Source: Eopsaltria australis (taxonomy: Eukaryota > Chordata > Aves > Passeriformes > Petroicidae). From it: 64,000 nucleotides of DNA. The notes below the pieces were generated by a model, which ran no database searches, had not been told where the DNA came from, and saw only the letters and a program-made list of their open reading frames with translations. Location: contig JAVTVJ010000369.1 of NCBI GenBank assembly GCA_034509425.1, positions 1,209,501 through 1,273,500 of the forward strand, read 5' to 3'. This document shows positions 35,801-51,100 of the stretch, one piece after another (position 1 is the first letter of the stretch; each line of letters opens with the position of its first letter). A program made the position numbers and the translations under genes.

Positions 35801-38800
35801 GAAGTATTTGTGGTTTACATGTAGTAACAGTATGTAAAGTCACACTGATCTTGTCAGGAACAAGCAGTAACACCTCAAATGAAAAGTGACTTTCTGGACT
35901 CTTCAGGAAAAGCAGCCATGAAGCAAAGTAAGACAGGATATATCCTGCTGTAGTGAGCTGGAGCTCTGTGAGCAACATGTAAGACTTTGAAATTCATAAA
36001 CAAAATATGAATGAAAGATCAACTGCAAAGACAAAAGATGTTAGGGAACTCAGCAAGGAGAAAGATGGATTTTATAGAAAAGGCTCCATGAGAAGACAGA
36101 AGACATGACTGGTTTTATGGACTTGCAGTACACAGAGACATCAGTCCACAAGAGCCAAGTTTGGACAGGTTATCAACAACCACTGCAGCTCACACTAGAC
36201 CTAGACTGCCACTCTGGTGTCATGCCACACAGAGTGCTTCAGAGAACAAAGGTGAAGCAGAAGTGAATGTGATTTTGCAGACTGCAAAGCAGTTAAAACT
36301 TACTACGTTTTTTTTGTTAACCACTAAGTTTTTATCCCTTTCCACTGACCACCTGTTGTGTGAAGATCTTTCTCAAACACAGCTGAAACAACTGTACTTG
36401 TTAAATACTAGGATTTTTCATTCTACAGAGCAGTAAATACTGCAGAAACTGGTACTGGATTTCCAGCCAGGTTTGTGCTTGAAGGCAGAAAAGTATAGAC
36501 AAGTAAAGTCAAAACCTAAAGACAAGGAAGAAATAGGAGAGAACTGGAGGTACCCAAACTGTTCCCTAATACAGAAAAGGATAGAAGTCTTCAACCATTA
36601 CTATTTGTAAGCCAGGAGACAAAGAAACATCAAGTCAGGAACTCAGGGAACTGTAGTTTTTAAAAGGGAACAGAGGGTTAATATGCTGGTGAGCTGCTAC
36701 AGAAAAACAGGAGAAGATCCATAGCGGGTTCTTTATCAGAACATGACCTCAATTTCTAGGGGAAGGAACATCTTCATACCCTTCTACAACATCACATTCA
36801 CACATACTACGCTTCTTCTCCACAAAGAAACATGCTAAGATAGAGCTCCAAAAGACACTCCTTCAGCCCAGAAGAAAATTATTTTCTTGTATTTTTTGCC
36901 TGTCCTGCCTGCTGCTGTTTAAAAAAAAAAAAGGAAGAGATCAGCACCATACTTACACAATGAACCAGCTGTGGTCCGTCCTCTTTTTGACCTTTCTTGA
37001 TTAGCTTTTTCAGAAGCCAAAGAAGCTCTGGTTTGAATATTTCTTTTTACAGGGCTCTGCTGTGATTCTGCAGCCTTCTCCACTCCATGAAAGTATTTCA
37101 TGTGATAATGCAATAACTTGGCTTTGCGAAAGGATTTTGAACAGTCCAAGAACTTGCATCTAAACTTGTGATCTTGGTCAACAGTTGCAGCTTTTTTTGA
37201 TGCAAGAAAATCTGCTCTCCTACAAGGTTTTGTTACTGTAAGAACAAAACAGATAAATTGCCCCATGCATTTGCTATATTTATCAAATGGTTTCCTAAAA
37301 TTAAAACAGCAAAAAGAAGTTAAGTAAGCATGCATTCACACATATTAGCTATGAAATGCTAAAAATAAAATGTTAATGTCTTATCTGCCTTTAAGATCAG
37401 TAACTCTGAAGGGAAACCTCTACCCTACACTGCTCATAAAAACTGATTGTCATGACATGACTGTTTTTATGAGTAAGTTACAACATTCTGCTTCCCTGAG
37501 TCTTTGCCCAGCAGATGGTATCACTGTACAGTGCTCCTAAAGGTAAAAGACTGAATCACACAGAGATTACATCCCTAAGTCAGAACACTAAAGATTACTT
37601 GTTTACAACTATTCATACCTTTGGTGAAAGAAGGAAAACAGTTCTGCTTCTCTGCTTACAATTATTTTGCTACCTGCTTTCTGGGTACACAGTCCCACCA
37701 CCAAAGCCTGGTTACTTCCAAAGACAGAGGCAGTATGTCAGAACATTTTTCAAGTAAAACTGAAACTTATTTCAATTTTTAAGCAGCAATGAAAAACAAA
37801 ATTGCTTGCATCTGTTACAAAATGTTCCCTATGAGCTATACTTAGTTAGCTTCTCCAAAAAGCAAGGAAAGTCTTAAGATTCAAATGTAAGAACATTTTA
37901 AGGCACCTATTCCACAGAGCACTGCTGTGCAACCCAGGGCTGTATCTATCATGAACTTCAGGAACTTTTAGTTCATGCTTTTGCTAAGAAACATATAAAA
38001 GAAACATTTTAAACTAGATCAGATTACTATCACCAGTATTTGTACTCTATACAACACATGAGAGGTAAAAATGAGGAAACAAATCTAAATAGATCTAGGT
38101 AATTATCCATCACTAATACACACATAGCATCAAAAAATCCCTCTCCAGCTAGAACACAATGGAAAGGAGGTATCATTTCTAAAAAACAGCTTCCAAATAC
38201 AATTTTTCAATTTCTTTTGCCAGTACTAAACCATTATTTCCATATTTACAAGTGTTTTCGACTTTTAGAATTAAGAAAGAAGTGTGTAACTGCAAGACCC
38301 AAACCTAGCAACAGTGACTAAAACTGAAGGGATGCAGCACATGAATGAAAATTAAGACACTGTATTAGAAGTAGCTGTAAACAAGAGACAAAAGTACTCA
38401 GAAACATTATGAACAAGAATTAAGATTCTCTGTAAGCGCAGTAAGGCATTGAACAGGAGTGTTAAAGGCAGTGTCAACACGACCCCGGAGTACAACCATA
38501 GTACAGCTTGCTTCCAAGTTTTTAGCATGCAGTAACAAAAATGGTGCTACTGAGCAGCACACTTAAAGGTTATGTCATAGTGCAGAAAAGCATCCTGAGC
38601 TGTATCTGAGGTATACTCAACTTTTAAGTATCGTGTACAAACAAATCTTTAACATGGAGAAAACACAAGTAATTGTACCCTGACGCACAGGGAAAGATTA
38701 AGCCATAGGCAACACCAAGCTGGTTAAAAGAAAGAATATGCAGTGAAATTGGAGAAGGAAATAGTACAAAGAAAGACAGTAGTTTTGGGTGTTTCACAGT

Positions 38801-41800
38801 GGTAATGACCAGAAGGAAAACACTGTGGCACAGCCACATTAAGAACATGCTGACAGGAACATCAACAAGACTGCAGCAAAGCCAGACTCACACTTGCAGA
38901 ATGATGAAGTTTGCCAATACCAAAATCAAAATACACTGCAGACCATCAAAAGCTGCATTCAGGAAGAATGAAAAAGTATTTCAGGAAGGCTCAGTGCAAT
39001 GGCCTGTGGGTTTAGTGAACGCAAACAGAGAAAGGTTCTCTTCACAGTAAAGGAAAAAACCCAGCATTTGGGACTACAAATGCTGAGAACTTGTTACTAT
39101 TTAATAACCAACATGAAGCTGGAAAACAACTGCAGCAGAAAGGAGTAACAGCGTCCAAAGACTTAATAAAAAAACATTACAAAGATGACAAAGGGAAACT
39201 ATTATACTATCACACAACTGGCAGGATGAGGCCCTGCATCCAAGCTCAGAGCACTGAACTGGACAGATTCTGGAGAAGATAACAGGGAATGGCTTCTAAC
39301 TGATCAGCAGCAAGTTAGAAGAGGAAAGGATTGCATTAGCTGAAGTTAAAATAAGGATAACAAAGACATGGGCAAAGGGAAAGGAAGCAGACAAAGAACT
39401 TACTGCAGTGTGCAAAAGGAATGTATTCAGAGTAATAAAAACACAGATGAGCCCACAAAATTTCAAACAAAGTTTCAACCATTCCCATCTCTACATTTTT
39501 CTCCTTCACAAGCAGCACAACAGAACTCCTCGTCACCTCTGACAACCAACTCTGCCACCCAGGGCAGCCTCAGGAGGGCCCATGCTCTGTGTGCTCTGAA
39601 ATGACTTCCTACACCAACACCTAAAGGGGCAGCTGCCATCCTTACACACTGACAGAAGTTTTGCTTACAACATATGGCACTAAAATTGGTTTCTAGAGAA
39701 ACAGGTTTGGTGTATTGTCTTCAGATTTTCATGCACTTGCCTTTACAGAGAAGCTTGGTGGGTATTTTCTGTGAGTACAGAGGAAAATGAATAGTAAATT
39801 GACACCTGCTATTTCTCCCATGATTATAATCAAAATTCAAACTCCTCATCTGCTTTTCAGTCAGCCATTACAACATTAAGCACAGACACTCATGGTCAAA
39901 CATCAGTGTGTCCTTTAAGTTTCACTACAGAGAAAAACATTCCTTCAGTGTTCCAGTCAGCAGACTGTCACATTTTTTGAAAGGTAACTTGATTTCGCTA
40001 AATTCTGATCACTACTTCTGGTTCCTTGTCATTAGAGGTGCCAAAAGCCAGCAGAACAGGATTTTAATCTTTCAGTATATGTAATTATTCAGAATTTTGT
40101 TGAAACTTTTTAAAAAGGAGCTTCAGTTTTGACTAGCAAAGCTACATTGCCCTTTCAGAACATGTAACATTTTAAAACATCTCAGTCATAGGAACACTCC
40201 AGACTGTGTTTGCTATTATAAATGTCTGCAACCACCATGACTCCTGAATCATCTACCAACCAGTGCCTAGAAAAACACCCTTTAAAATGAGTGCTCATGT
40301 CCTTAAAAATTCCTGTTATTCAAATGCTATAAAAACCATGTTCTTCCGATATATCATGCAAGGTAGAACTTGCACTGCCAGAATGCATTACTCAACAACG
40401 CCAAAACAACACGAACATATCACACTGAGGAAAACACAGGTTTTACAGTATTTTCCTACAGGAAGAGAATTAATTCCCACTAGGTGACTAGAATTAAAGT
40501 CTACAGACAAATAATAATGGTAATACTGTGTTACACTATTGCCTTTGTTCTACATATTAAAAGTCACCAATGACTAATTTCCATGCTGTACTTTGTGGGA
40601 ATCTCACATACATCAAACACCCTCCTCTCCCACACGCACCACCTACTCCAACAATGTACTCTTCCCCTTCCCAAGCCCCAAATCTCTTCAAAACACATGG
40701 CAGAATGAGAACATAATGAACATAACTGCCTGACACACAGTTATTCTATCTGGAGCACATCAGTTCCCCTGATAATCACCCATAAATGAGTTAACTCAGC
40801 TCTCAGTCTCCAACACCAGCTATTTTCAGGACAGCATGCCTGGGCTTGGCAACATTCCTACCCCTCCACAAGAGCAGAAGCCACTGGTGCCCATCAGGCA
40901 GCTCATCAGCACTGGGGTGCACTGATACAATCCCACGACCAAGACAGAGCACAGAGAGGAAAACACAGATCCACTTTTAACTACAAAGGATTTATCTGTG
41001 ATAGAATCTATGAATTAAAAAACCTTCGTCTCGAGCTGCTCATTAATAACATTAACATTTTTAATGTTGGTCGAGTATGGAAATGTAGATTCTTGTACTT
41101 GGATTTCAGATGACAACACTTGCTCAAAGACCCTGTATAGCTTTTATCCCCAATCCTTTAGAGTGCTTTACAGTAAAAACACCTGCTTGCCACATCTGGA
41201 TGTCCACTGAGGTGCATGTCTCATTTCTAGTGTTAAATGAAACAACTTGCAATTAAATAAAATCCACACTGAGAAGTGTGGATTTTTACGTACCACCAGT
41301 GTTGTACTGCAGGTCAGAATTCAATGTGAGTGAATACTCCCAAATTAACTTCAATCTGGCTTGCTCAAGTCCTGACAGAAGAGCCAGGAACAAGAGTGCA
41401 CAAACCCCATCAGAGCCTTTGGGTAGGTGCCAGTCGAGCCCTGTTTCCACAGCTTTGCTGCTTGTATCTAATGAAGGAAGCTCAGGCCACATCCCACACA
41501 TTCCATTAGTGTGAATGACACCACACACACAAATATAACACATTTTAGTTGGAATTCTCCTGAGTTTAAACCCAAATTACAGAAGCTCAGCAATAGCTGA
41601 AGGAGACCAACATCAAAAGAGCTCGAATTTCTAAATAGTAGAAGACCATTTACACATCCAACCTGAACAAAGGAAAGAGGTCAGGTTCCTTCCTGCACTG
41701 AGGGTACACATTAGTGGAAAGGGAGAGGACATGTCACTTGAACAGTTACATCAGAGTGAGAGAAAGAAGATACGTGCAAACAAGAGGGAAATTTAAAGTA

Positions 41801-42073
41801 ACCAACAAACAACACACACAGATTACTCCAGTAATGCTGAGCAACTGTAAATCTCTCCAAATGCTCTGCTCCACTTAAAATCCAACTTGTTTGATAGAGC
41901 ATAAATAAGGAAACATGTACTTCAAGTTTCCCCAGTTAGCCGTAGATCCAAAGATTAAAGTTATAAGAAATAATCACAGGACAGCACTGTGTTTTGACAG
42001 TCTACTATCTGCACAGGAAATTTTAATTTGAAAAGGCAAGGTAAGAACACACACTACCTAAGAGAAGATAAGA

Positions 42074-42138
<65 letters not shown>

Positions 42139-45100
42139 GACACTGAAATGTTAGAACTATTTCATATAATTCCACTAAAGCCTCCAAGTCTAAACATAAG
42201 GATATAAAAACACACAACCAAGCTTCCCAAACAGCTGTAACAATGATGCTACCACATACTTGCAGCACATTAAGGAGAAAAGAACCTGACCTTTTAAGGT
42301 GTTAAGTCCAATTTAATCCAGAATTCCACACACTGAAAACAAGCATTTGTTAACTTCATCACTCACACTGAAAATACTACACCCAGCCATTTAAAAATTA
42401 CCATTTCCACTTTTAAGATTGCTGTCCAACTCAAAAGTGTAAGATTAAAACTGAGTTTACAAGGAATAAAAATATACGGTTTTTTACCAAGGTTAACATT
42501 GCAAGAATGTACAATTTTAACACTTGTACAATTACAAAACACGTGGCGTCAGCTGCCTTAAGAAATGCATCAACATTAAATATGAAAAATCCGAACCTAT
42601 AGCAGCAGAAGGTTCTTGAGTCCTGACAGGAACAGAGGAAGATTCAGAGTCTTCAGCTTTTTCTTCCTGCAAACTGGCATCAGTACTGAGTGTTGTGCTG
42701 TGTGATGTATTTCCAGGTGATCCTTGTTCACCAAAACTTTGGTCAGATTCAACAGGAATTTCTAACTGAACTAGAATGAGAAAAAAATTTCCATTGAGTA
42801 AAACGCATATAAAAGCATTCTGCAGAACACTCGAGGGGGAATCTAAATCACATTATAATGGAGAAAAATACCCATCCATGCTCTGACTGCTCTTAGCCAC
42901 ACAAAATTTTTACAGCACAACTAACTTGTAGCAATGCTCTAAACTTACAGCTGCTTAGAAGCATACAAGCTAACTAACTGTTTACAGCCCAGAAGAGGAC
43001 AGATCTTTTCAAACCACTACAAGAGCTCCCCACAAAAGGGAAAGGCAGTGAAGCACAGGGCAGAAAAGGGAGTGGCATCTCCACTCTGTTTAAGCATAAA
43101 AGCATCCCATTTGATGCTTTTAGTGTTCAGCAACAGAATTAATCTGTAAGATCTCCAAGTTCAGTACTTGGGCTGTTACTTCTACAATCTGAAAGTGTTA
43201 AAACTTTGAAATTACCTCATTTTCACAATCAGAACCTGCATTCCCTACAAAACAAAACCAACCAACAAACCCCAAACCAAACTATTTCCTTGGATATTTT
43301 TACAGCCTATGGAGCTCTTCTTTGCTGGAAAAGGTCCCACCACCCAAGGAAAATGCTAAGGTTACTGATAGAGAGGGATTCAAAAGCCAAAAGCAATCAG
43401 GACAGCAGAATGATAGAAACTTTCCATGAATTTTCCCCACACTGCTGATGCAATCAGGTTTTAATGGCAGATATAATGCCTGCAGGTTAAGCAACTGAAA
43501 AGATAGAGCTTGCAACCATCTACATGACCACCTCTTCACAAAAATTCAGAGTACACTGCGAAGGCACTTACCCTTCTCAGATTCATTTTGGTTAGATACT
43601 GCATCTTTCCAAGTCTGAATTTCCGTGGAAGTTGTGACAAGATCTGTATTTAAAATCTCATGGCTAATACTGGATGAGAGTCTTGAAGATCGCCTCCTGA
43701 TCTGGTCTCTCTCAGCACTATCTGAAGAGCTCTTAAATTTTTCCTGAGCTGGAACAGTTGTATTTAATGGTACCATGCAGTTACAGGAGTACAAACAGAT
43801 CACAGGCAAACTTTCAAGTTCTTCCCTCCCTACGACAGCTTGAAAGTGTGTTTTTTAAGGACTAAGGCTAAAAGCAAAAGCTAAAAAGCCTGGATAATTA
43901 GGCCTCTGTAAAAGCTACAATGGTAAGTTACAAATAAGCATAAAAATACAGCAAAAGCTATCAACCTTTTTTTTCTAGTAACAGATCTGAAGTATGAATA
44001 CAGATCAGTATCTTACTGGTTCCACTGAGTAGAATGCACATAGAAGCACTCTGCAGAGCAGTGGGGGAGTGTGCTCATCACATTATAGTGGAGCCAGTCT
44101 AAATAAACTGTTCCACAGACAGAAGTAATATTGGGAGTTAGGTAAGACAATTCAGACACACAAACAGCCATGACTGAGCTGGAGAACCTACACACAATGA
44201 AGTTTAAGACTCTGGTATTAAGGAAAGGAAAGAGCTTTCTTTAGATCATCATCTCCTTCATCATGACACCACTACAGAGAATATAATTTTCTTTCCTCAT
44301 CATCATACTCAAGTTCTTCAGTCTCCACACACAGCACACCAAGGTAAAGTAGAAGCTATTTGACTGCAGTGGCATGAATATTTACATATTATCAAAGTAC
44401 CCTTGCTTCAAAGCAAAGTGGTAGATCCTCCATCTAGTAACTGAAGAGTCTCTACAACTTTTAAGGCTTTTATAGCCTTCTATATATTGGAGGCAATATA
44501 ATCACTGCCACCCCTACATCTATGAACTTTCGCATCAAGGCTCACAATTTAAGCCTCCTGTATCCAAAACCAACTTCCAAGATTTAGGAGGGAATTCCAG
44601 CACGATGATGCCACATATGAGTGGCAAATTTAAGAGAAAAGGGTCCTGTATTTCAGCCAATGCATCTATCACAGTTCAAGATTAATGCCACAGCCGTTTT
44701 AACCCTCTCCCACCCATTAAGCTCTAAGAACTTTTATATTTATGCACACACACAGAGTGTGAGAGCTGAATTCCAAAAAACTCACACAAGTTTTTTTCAA
44801 TCCTGGGACGCTTCAATGGAACATCACCTCCTTTAGGTATTTTCCGACGTCTTAACTCCAAAGTTATGGGCTGCAGTGTCTGAGAACTTGGCTCTACAGA
44901 TTTAGATAACAGAAGAAAAATTGACTGAATACAAAGCTGTGAAACACTTTAACACAAACTTCCAAGCCTCACAATCTAAAATACTGGACTTGCATAAATA
45001 CAGTTTCATCTGGCTTTCTAATACCTACATAGTAGCATTTAACCCTACCATAGGTATGCTTTATATTACGTGATAGTTACTTGCCTAAATCTAATCTCTG

Positions 45101-48100
45101 ACCAAACCACCAAGGCACAAAACTTCAGTATGTTCTTGGCTGTCCTGAACAAAGATGAGCTTAAAATTTCTTGAAGAATTTCTAGAGATTTAAGCTGAGA
45201 AAGAGCAAGATACTTCTTATTCCTTTAGGTAAGTCTGAAAGGGTTCTGGTACATGCCTAAACATTTAAGCTTGGCTACTTACCTGTGGGAGGTGTTACTG
45301 GTGGTCTGCCACGCTTTCGCTTAGTTTCTTTTGCATTTTCCTGTGGACTCTTTACCTTGTCATTCTCAGGCTTCTTCTCAATTTGTGTATCTACTGAATA
45401 TTCCATATCATTCTCTGATATATTCTCTTTATCTTCTTTTCCATTCTTAGATATATTCTTTTCTGATATCTTGCCTTTTTCCGAGATGACTATAAATTTT
45501 CCCTCTTTATCAGGCTGTTTAACTCGTTTCTCAGTCTTTAATGTCTTTTCATCTTCGTCTTTCTTTGCATTACCTGTTGCTTTCCTCTGCTCTTTAAATT
45601 TCTCCCGGTTTTCAGGAGATGACGGATTTTCATTACCTCTTTCCTTAGGCTTAGCATCACCCACAATATTCTAGAATAGAGAATGACAGAAAAATCAACT
45701 CATAGTCTAAAAGCCCCCCCTCCCCTTTGTATTTAGCAGACCCGCATCTTTATCCAATTTTTTAAGTGACAGAAGTACACACTCTATTGCAACCCACAGA
45801 TTAAAACTAAGAGGCACCCGAACTGCTGAAGGACCTGTGCAACGTGAATAGAAGAAATCCATTCTGCACCATGCCACAGCAGAAGAGATTTGCTGTTCCT
45901 TTGTTCCCAGATGTAGGCTGGGTCCCTACCAGCTTGTGCAGTACTACATAAAACCTCTAACTGGGACACTGCAGAAAGAGTGGGAGTCAGGAGCACAGAA
46001 AATGGCAAACAGCTCAATCACTTGGATGTGCAAACTCTTCTCCTTTCACAGAAGAGTCTCATTCAAAACAGACACACAGTTTGGTTGTACTAATCATTGC
46101 TGCTGGTATTGCTAGGCAGAGTCACATCTACCTTTTCACTTTAAGGGACTTCGTTTCAGACATACTGTATTTTAGCAATAAAGGTTATTCATTCATTTCA
46201 TGTTTTGTAATTCACCAAATCTAGCCACCTGAACTGTTCATTTAAGAATACACTAGCTGCATAAACACCACACTTACCTGATCTTTGGAAAAAGCTTTGA
46301 CATGAATGTTTTTGACTGTCTGAACTACACCATCATAAAATTTCACAGTGTATGTACCTAAAATATTAAAACAAAGGATAAGAGTTCAAAGATCAGAAGT
46401 GATTTAACACAGCATCAGCTAACAGCTCCAATACTCCAGCTGCACAATTAGCTCCAGGTGAAAGCTGCCTTCCCTTTGCTGTTAGAACCCCCAACACAGA
46501 GCTCCTATCCCAGGCCAGGGAGACACAGCAAAGTCATCCAAAACAATTCTGGTCAGATTATTCAGCTGAATGTCTAATCTTAGAGTTGCTCCTTACTCAC
46601 AAAATCCCAAAATATTTTTGGTGGAATATTCCAATATATAATTACACAGCCTTCTTCTCTTTGATCTTACAACACACACAACCTAAAGCAAGCCCAGCAC
46701 TAGAACAAATCCTTCAGTTCCCCCTCCCCTTCTGATTTTTAAGGGAGTTTTGCAGCTCTGACAATAGGTTTTATTGCAGTTTACAGGCAATAACAAATTT
46801 AAGAAACAACTTTTCCCACATACATACTTAAAGCAATTACTGACTGGATAGCCCAGCAGGAAGTTTTTATCTCATAAACAGGATAAGAGGCTAAAAAAAG
46901 TTGATGACAGACTAAAACACATATATGAAAATGCAATTTTTCAGAGCTGTTTTCCATCTGCTAAAGGATCTCTCCACCTGCTAAAGGATCTCTCTCCACC
47001 TAAACAACGAGGTTCCAGCACAATTTTAGAAATACATGACAAAACCAGGATTCCTTACCATCCTTGTTAACAGAAGTAACTTTGGCTGGATAGAAGCGAC
47101 AGTCAGACCAGCATGCCAACACCTGATCATTGATATGAAATCCCTACAAAACAGTAGTTAGAAGTGTCTTCATATGAGAATTACCGAAATATACAACTTT
47201 ATTAAAACATTTCAATTATTAGCTTTCCAATGTTTCAAAGAAATCATAAAATTTACACGGTAGGTAACACAGTAACAGTGAAGCATTTTAAAGGTCATCA
47301 ACACACATTAAACTGTTACACACACAGTCATCTAATTTCTACTTACTGCACAACCTTCTTCCTCATGCAATCCTTCTTTTCTTAACTGTATTTTCTCTAA
47401 GGGACGCAAATAAGGACTGTCCCAACAAAACCATTCATCATATCTATGGTTCCAGCGCTTGAAATGGATAAGTACTTTCCCCTCTTCATAATCAATTTCT
47501 TCAATGTGCGCTGGATACCTGGTCAAAGGTAGATTAAAATATTTTAATTAAGAATAAGGTAAGCCGTCTCAGACACTTTATACAAATAAACCTTGGTTTA
47601 GCTTCTCCAATCTTATTAATTTGATGTACCACTTGCATAAGCAATAAAGATGCTACATAATGATGGAGCAAAGAACATAAGAAATCCCAAAACTGAACAG
47701 CAAATGCAAACATTGGCTACAGCTAAAGGAGACAACTAAGGAGTTATTAGTCTGGGGTGGAAAAGGAAATTCAACTACAGATTCAGAAGTCAGAAAGACC
47801 TTCCCCACATCTAGAAATGTCACATTTTACAAAATCAATAGCTACAGTTCACTCTTATCAAGAGTAACACCTGGGGGTCAATACACTCACTTGTCTGAGA
47901 TATCCATCACCAGGAATCATGAATCATTTAGCCAATGTAACAGCAAAAAGACAGCAGGCATACTAAATGTAATTTAAGTTTTAGATTCTCAAAGTTCAAT
48001 TTCATCTGCAAAATCCTAGGATTTTTATATATAAATTTCTTAGTACATCAGAAGTAGAGGAATTTGAGATGAGTCAAATTCAAATGTTTCTGATCAGGAA

Positions 48101-51100
48101 GACCTTGTAAACTCTGTATTTCTTTAAATTGCATTGGTAATTTGTAATGTCAGTATTTCAGAATCACAGATATTTCACTACCCCAGCTGTAGGTAACATT
48201 CCAAGTACAATGCTTTGCCTTCCACAATAGTAACATCAGGAGAAAATTTCCATCTGTCGGTGTTTTCAGTATGCTGCAAGAAAGGCAAGGTCTCAGTGAA
48301 TTCTTGAACAAAGAGCTGAAGACAAAACTCAAACCCACAAGTATTCTTTATCTGGTAAACCACACTTGAAAGACAGAACAAGTGGTAGAAAGAAGTGGCA
48401 TCTCGAGAGCATGAAGCCTGCTGCTAATAGTAAAGCCCTAGACAGGTAAGAATCAGGACTCAAATGCAACCCAGGCTAACATTCTACTACCCTACACAAA
48501 GGGAAAGCAAATTTACCTACAGCTGAAATCCTCCAGCAGATCTAGGACATGCCCAGTCATGACTTCACGAAGAGCTACAAAGAGGCCATGCTAGAGACTG
48601 ACACTGCAACTACAGACTAAGGCCTTGCTTAACACTCACACACGTCACACACGTCAAGCTATGCCATTAGCTCATCTCAATGTATTATCAAAATGCATGC
48701 AGCAAACGCTGTGGAGAAGAGGAACTCAAATGGGAGATACTTATGGCAGGGACATCTCTAACTGATTACCAACTTCTGGGAAAAAAAAGAAACTTCCTTC
48801 TTGTGACAGTCAAGGTATTTTATATTTAGGTAACTCAAGTACTGTCCTCCACAAGTTCATGAGGGGGCAACAGTCACAGTCACAACCTAGTTGTACTAAA
48901 CACAGGTTATTTTTTGATATCACTAAGTTCACAGGTTCTCAACAGCCCTGAGCACCACACAGTGACAGGCCAAGCTCCCTTCCTCCCACATCTGTACCCT
49001 TCTGTAGAACTGAGCAAGCACACCACACCAGAAGGCACAAGTGCTCACAGATCTATACAGAAGAGTAATAGAGCATTATCCATACACTTCCTCCAAATAG
49101 CCTGTGAACATACACAGGGGTAGAGGTGACTTAAAAGAAATTCAGACTTGTTTATTTAAGAAAACATACTATGAGAGGATACACAAAGTGAAAGACCTGA
49201 AGCCTGGCTAAGGCCCCAGAGTGCAACTGAGGTATGTCCAGGGTGGCCCAACACATCCTCCCCCAAAACCACAAAGGAAATAATCAGCTGACTCAATGGG
49301 TATTCAAGACAGCTAACTGACCCCACATAAGAAAACCCCAAATGGTACTGATTTAAGCATTTATCTAAAAGACTGTGAAATCGGAGGCAACCTCTTGCAA
49401 CATCCAGGGAGGGCAAAACAAGTAGTTTTCCAGCTCAATTTGAAAGGAATTATGAGCTCATACCTTTCAAGGACTTATGAACTGGCTAAACCACCACTCA
49501 ATCAGTTTAAATGATCCAATGCAAAAGGTTTCAGGAAGTCAATTCAGCTGGGACAGTGTCCATGTGCATGGTTACAGCAACCCCTCTGGGATCCCTCCAC
49601 TCAGGGCTGCCCTACTGCAGCAGCTCCCCTCCGCCACCCTCTGAACTCCAGCACTGTGTACCAAGAGACCTCTCAGCATCCACAGAGACTCTCTCCCTAC
49701 AGCAAACCGAGGCCAACAGACACTAATCTCTCATAACACTTCTGATGCATCAACCCAAGCCCTAAGAACATAAGTCAAGCACCAAAAGTACTCACTGTGC
49801 TCCCTGGAGTTCAAGTACAGGAGATGATAGATAACTGTACCAGGAATTGCAGCACACTGCCAATATGCTATGATTCCAAACGCAACAAAGCAACCTCTGG
49901 GACAAGCTCTAAAGATGTAACATTCACCTTGCACTTTGGCAAGGAGTAGGCTACACATTGACTACTCCGCTGGCACGTGAAGTTTTTTCTTCACTAGGGT
50001 TGTGCCTGGAAGTCCTTAACTAGCACAAGCCACTGACATGAAGGAGAGGTACATGGCACTCTGACATGAAATATTTTCCAAAGCATAACTGTCAATGGAG
50101 TGGCAATAGCGGCCCATGAATTGACTGATGCATTTGGTACTGCCAACACTTTAACCAAACAGGGGACTTGTGACTATGTTTTAGTGCCAACACAGCAACA
50201 AAAGTACACACAAGAAAAACTTGGACCTCCAAAGGTCTACCACTGGGAAAAGCAAGTGTCAGCAATCACAAAAACCTGTGCCCCCACAGGAGTGCACTGT
50301 AACCACACCATGGAGTAGTCCTGGTCACACACGAGCAGATGAAAGCAGCAGAGAAGAAAAACCAGTCCACTGTGTCCTCTATGAATCCACACCCAATCAG
50401 CTGTGTCAGCACTGATAGCTTTGCTAAGCCTCCAACTCTTAAAAATTTTGATTTAGAAACCCTGAAAATGCAAATGCACACAGTCCAGGGTTCAAAGCTT
50501 AGCAAGTAAACAAAAGATTTCAGAACTGGAGACTTCATAACCGAGTTGTGAGATCAGAGCTGCAAAGCACTGTGTGTAGGACAGGTCATTTAAGACCAAG
50601 TGTTTCCAGAAACCAAAGAACATGGAACAAATAGCACATCCAAAATTCAAATTTAAGCCAATGGATATCCAGAAAGTAGAGCAGGTTGTTCAACTCCCCT
50701 CCCAGTATTTTCCCATGCAAGAGTTATGTACGCCCATAGTCAGACACTGTTGTTGAGCAAACGTGTCAGGGTAAGAGTTATGGACAGGAGTTATTAGCCT
50801 TACTCAAACACCACCTACACCAAACTGCATCTTTAAAAAGCCTACACTACAGACAGGCTAAGAGATCTTATTTTTGTAAGCCTGACTCATTTTTTTGCTG
50901 TACTAACAAAACTCGATAATGCCAAAAATGGAGGCAGATTCAGATCAGTGCTTACCTACACAACTCTTGGTTGCGCAGGTAAGCCAAATTAACGTGCGAA
51001 TAGGATTTAATGTTCATACTTAATATTCTTGAAGGAAAGAGCTAAATTTTCACAATTCCAATGGCCTCGTACTTGGAGACAACATGCTCTGCATGCAACC

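Noticed and set aside
42023..42268. - strand ORF with a long Ile-Tyr repeat
   Set aside because: A translation of the TA microsatellite.
45285..45674. 129-codon + strand ORF rich in Ser and Phe
   Set aside because: An exact antisense shadow of the Lys/Glu-rich PHF20 exon 45283-45670.
50100..50318. + strand 72-codon ORF (starts [17 protein letters not shown]) that looks protein-like
   Set aside because: I could not match it to any family. It could be a retroelement remnant, but there is no supporting motif.
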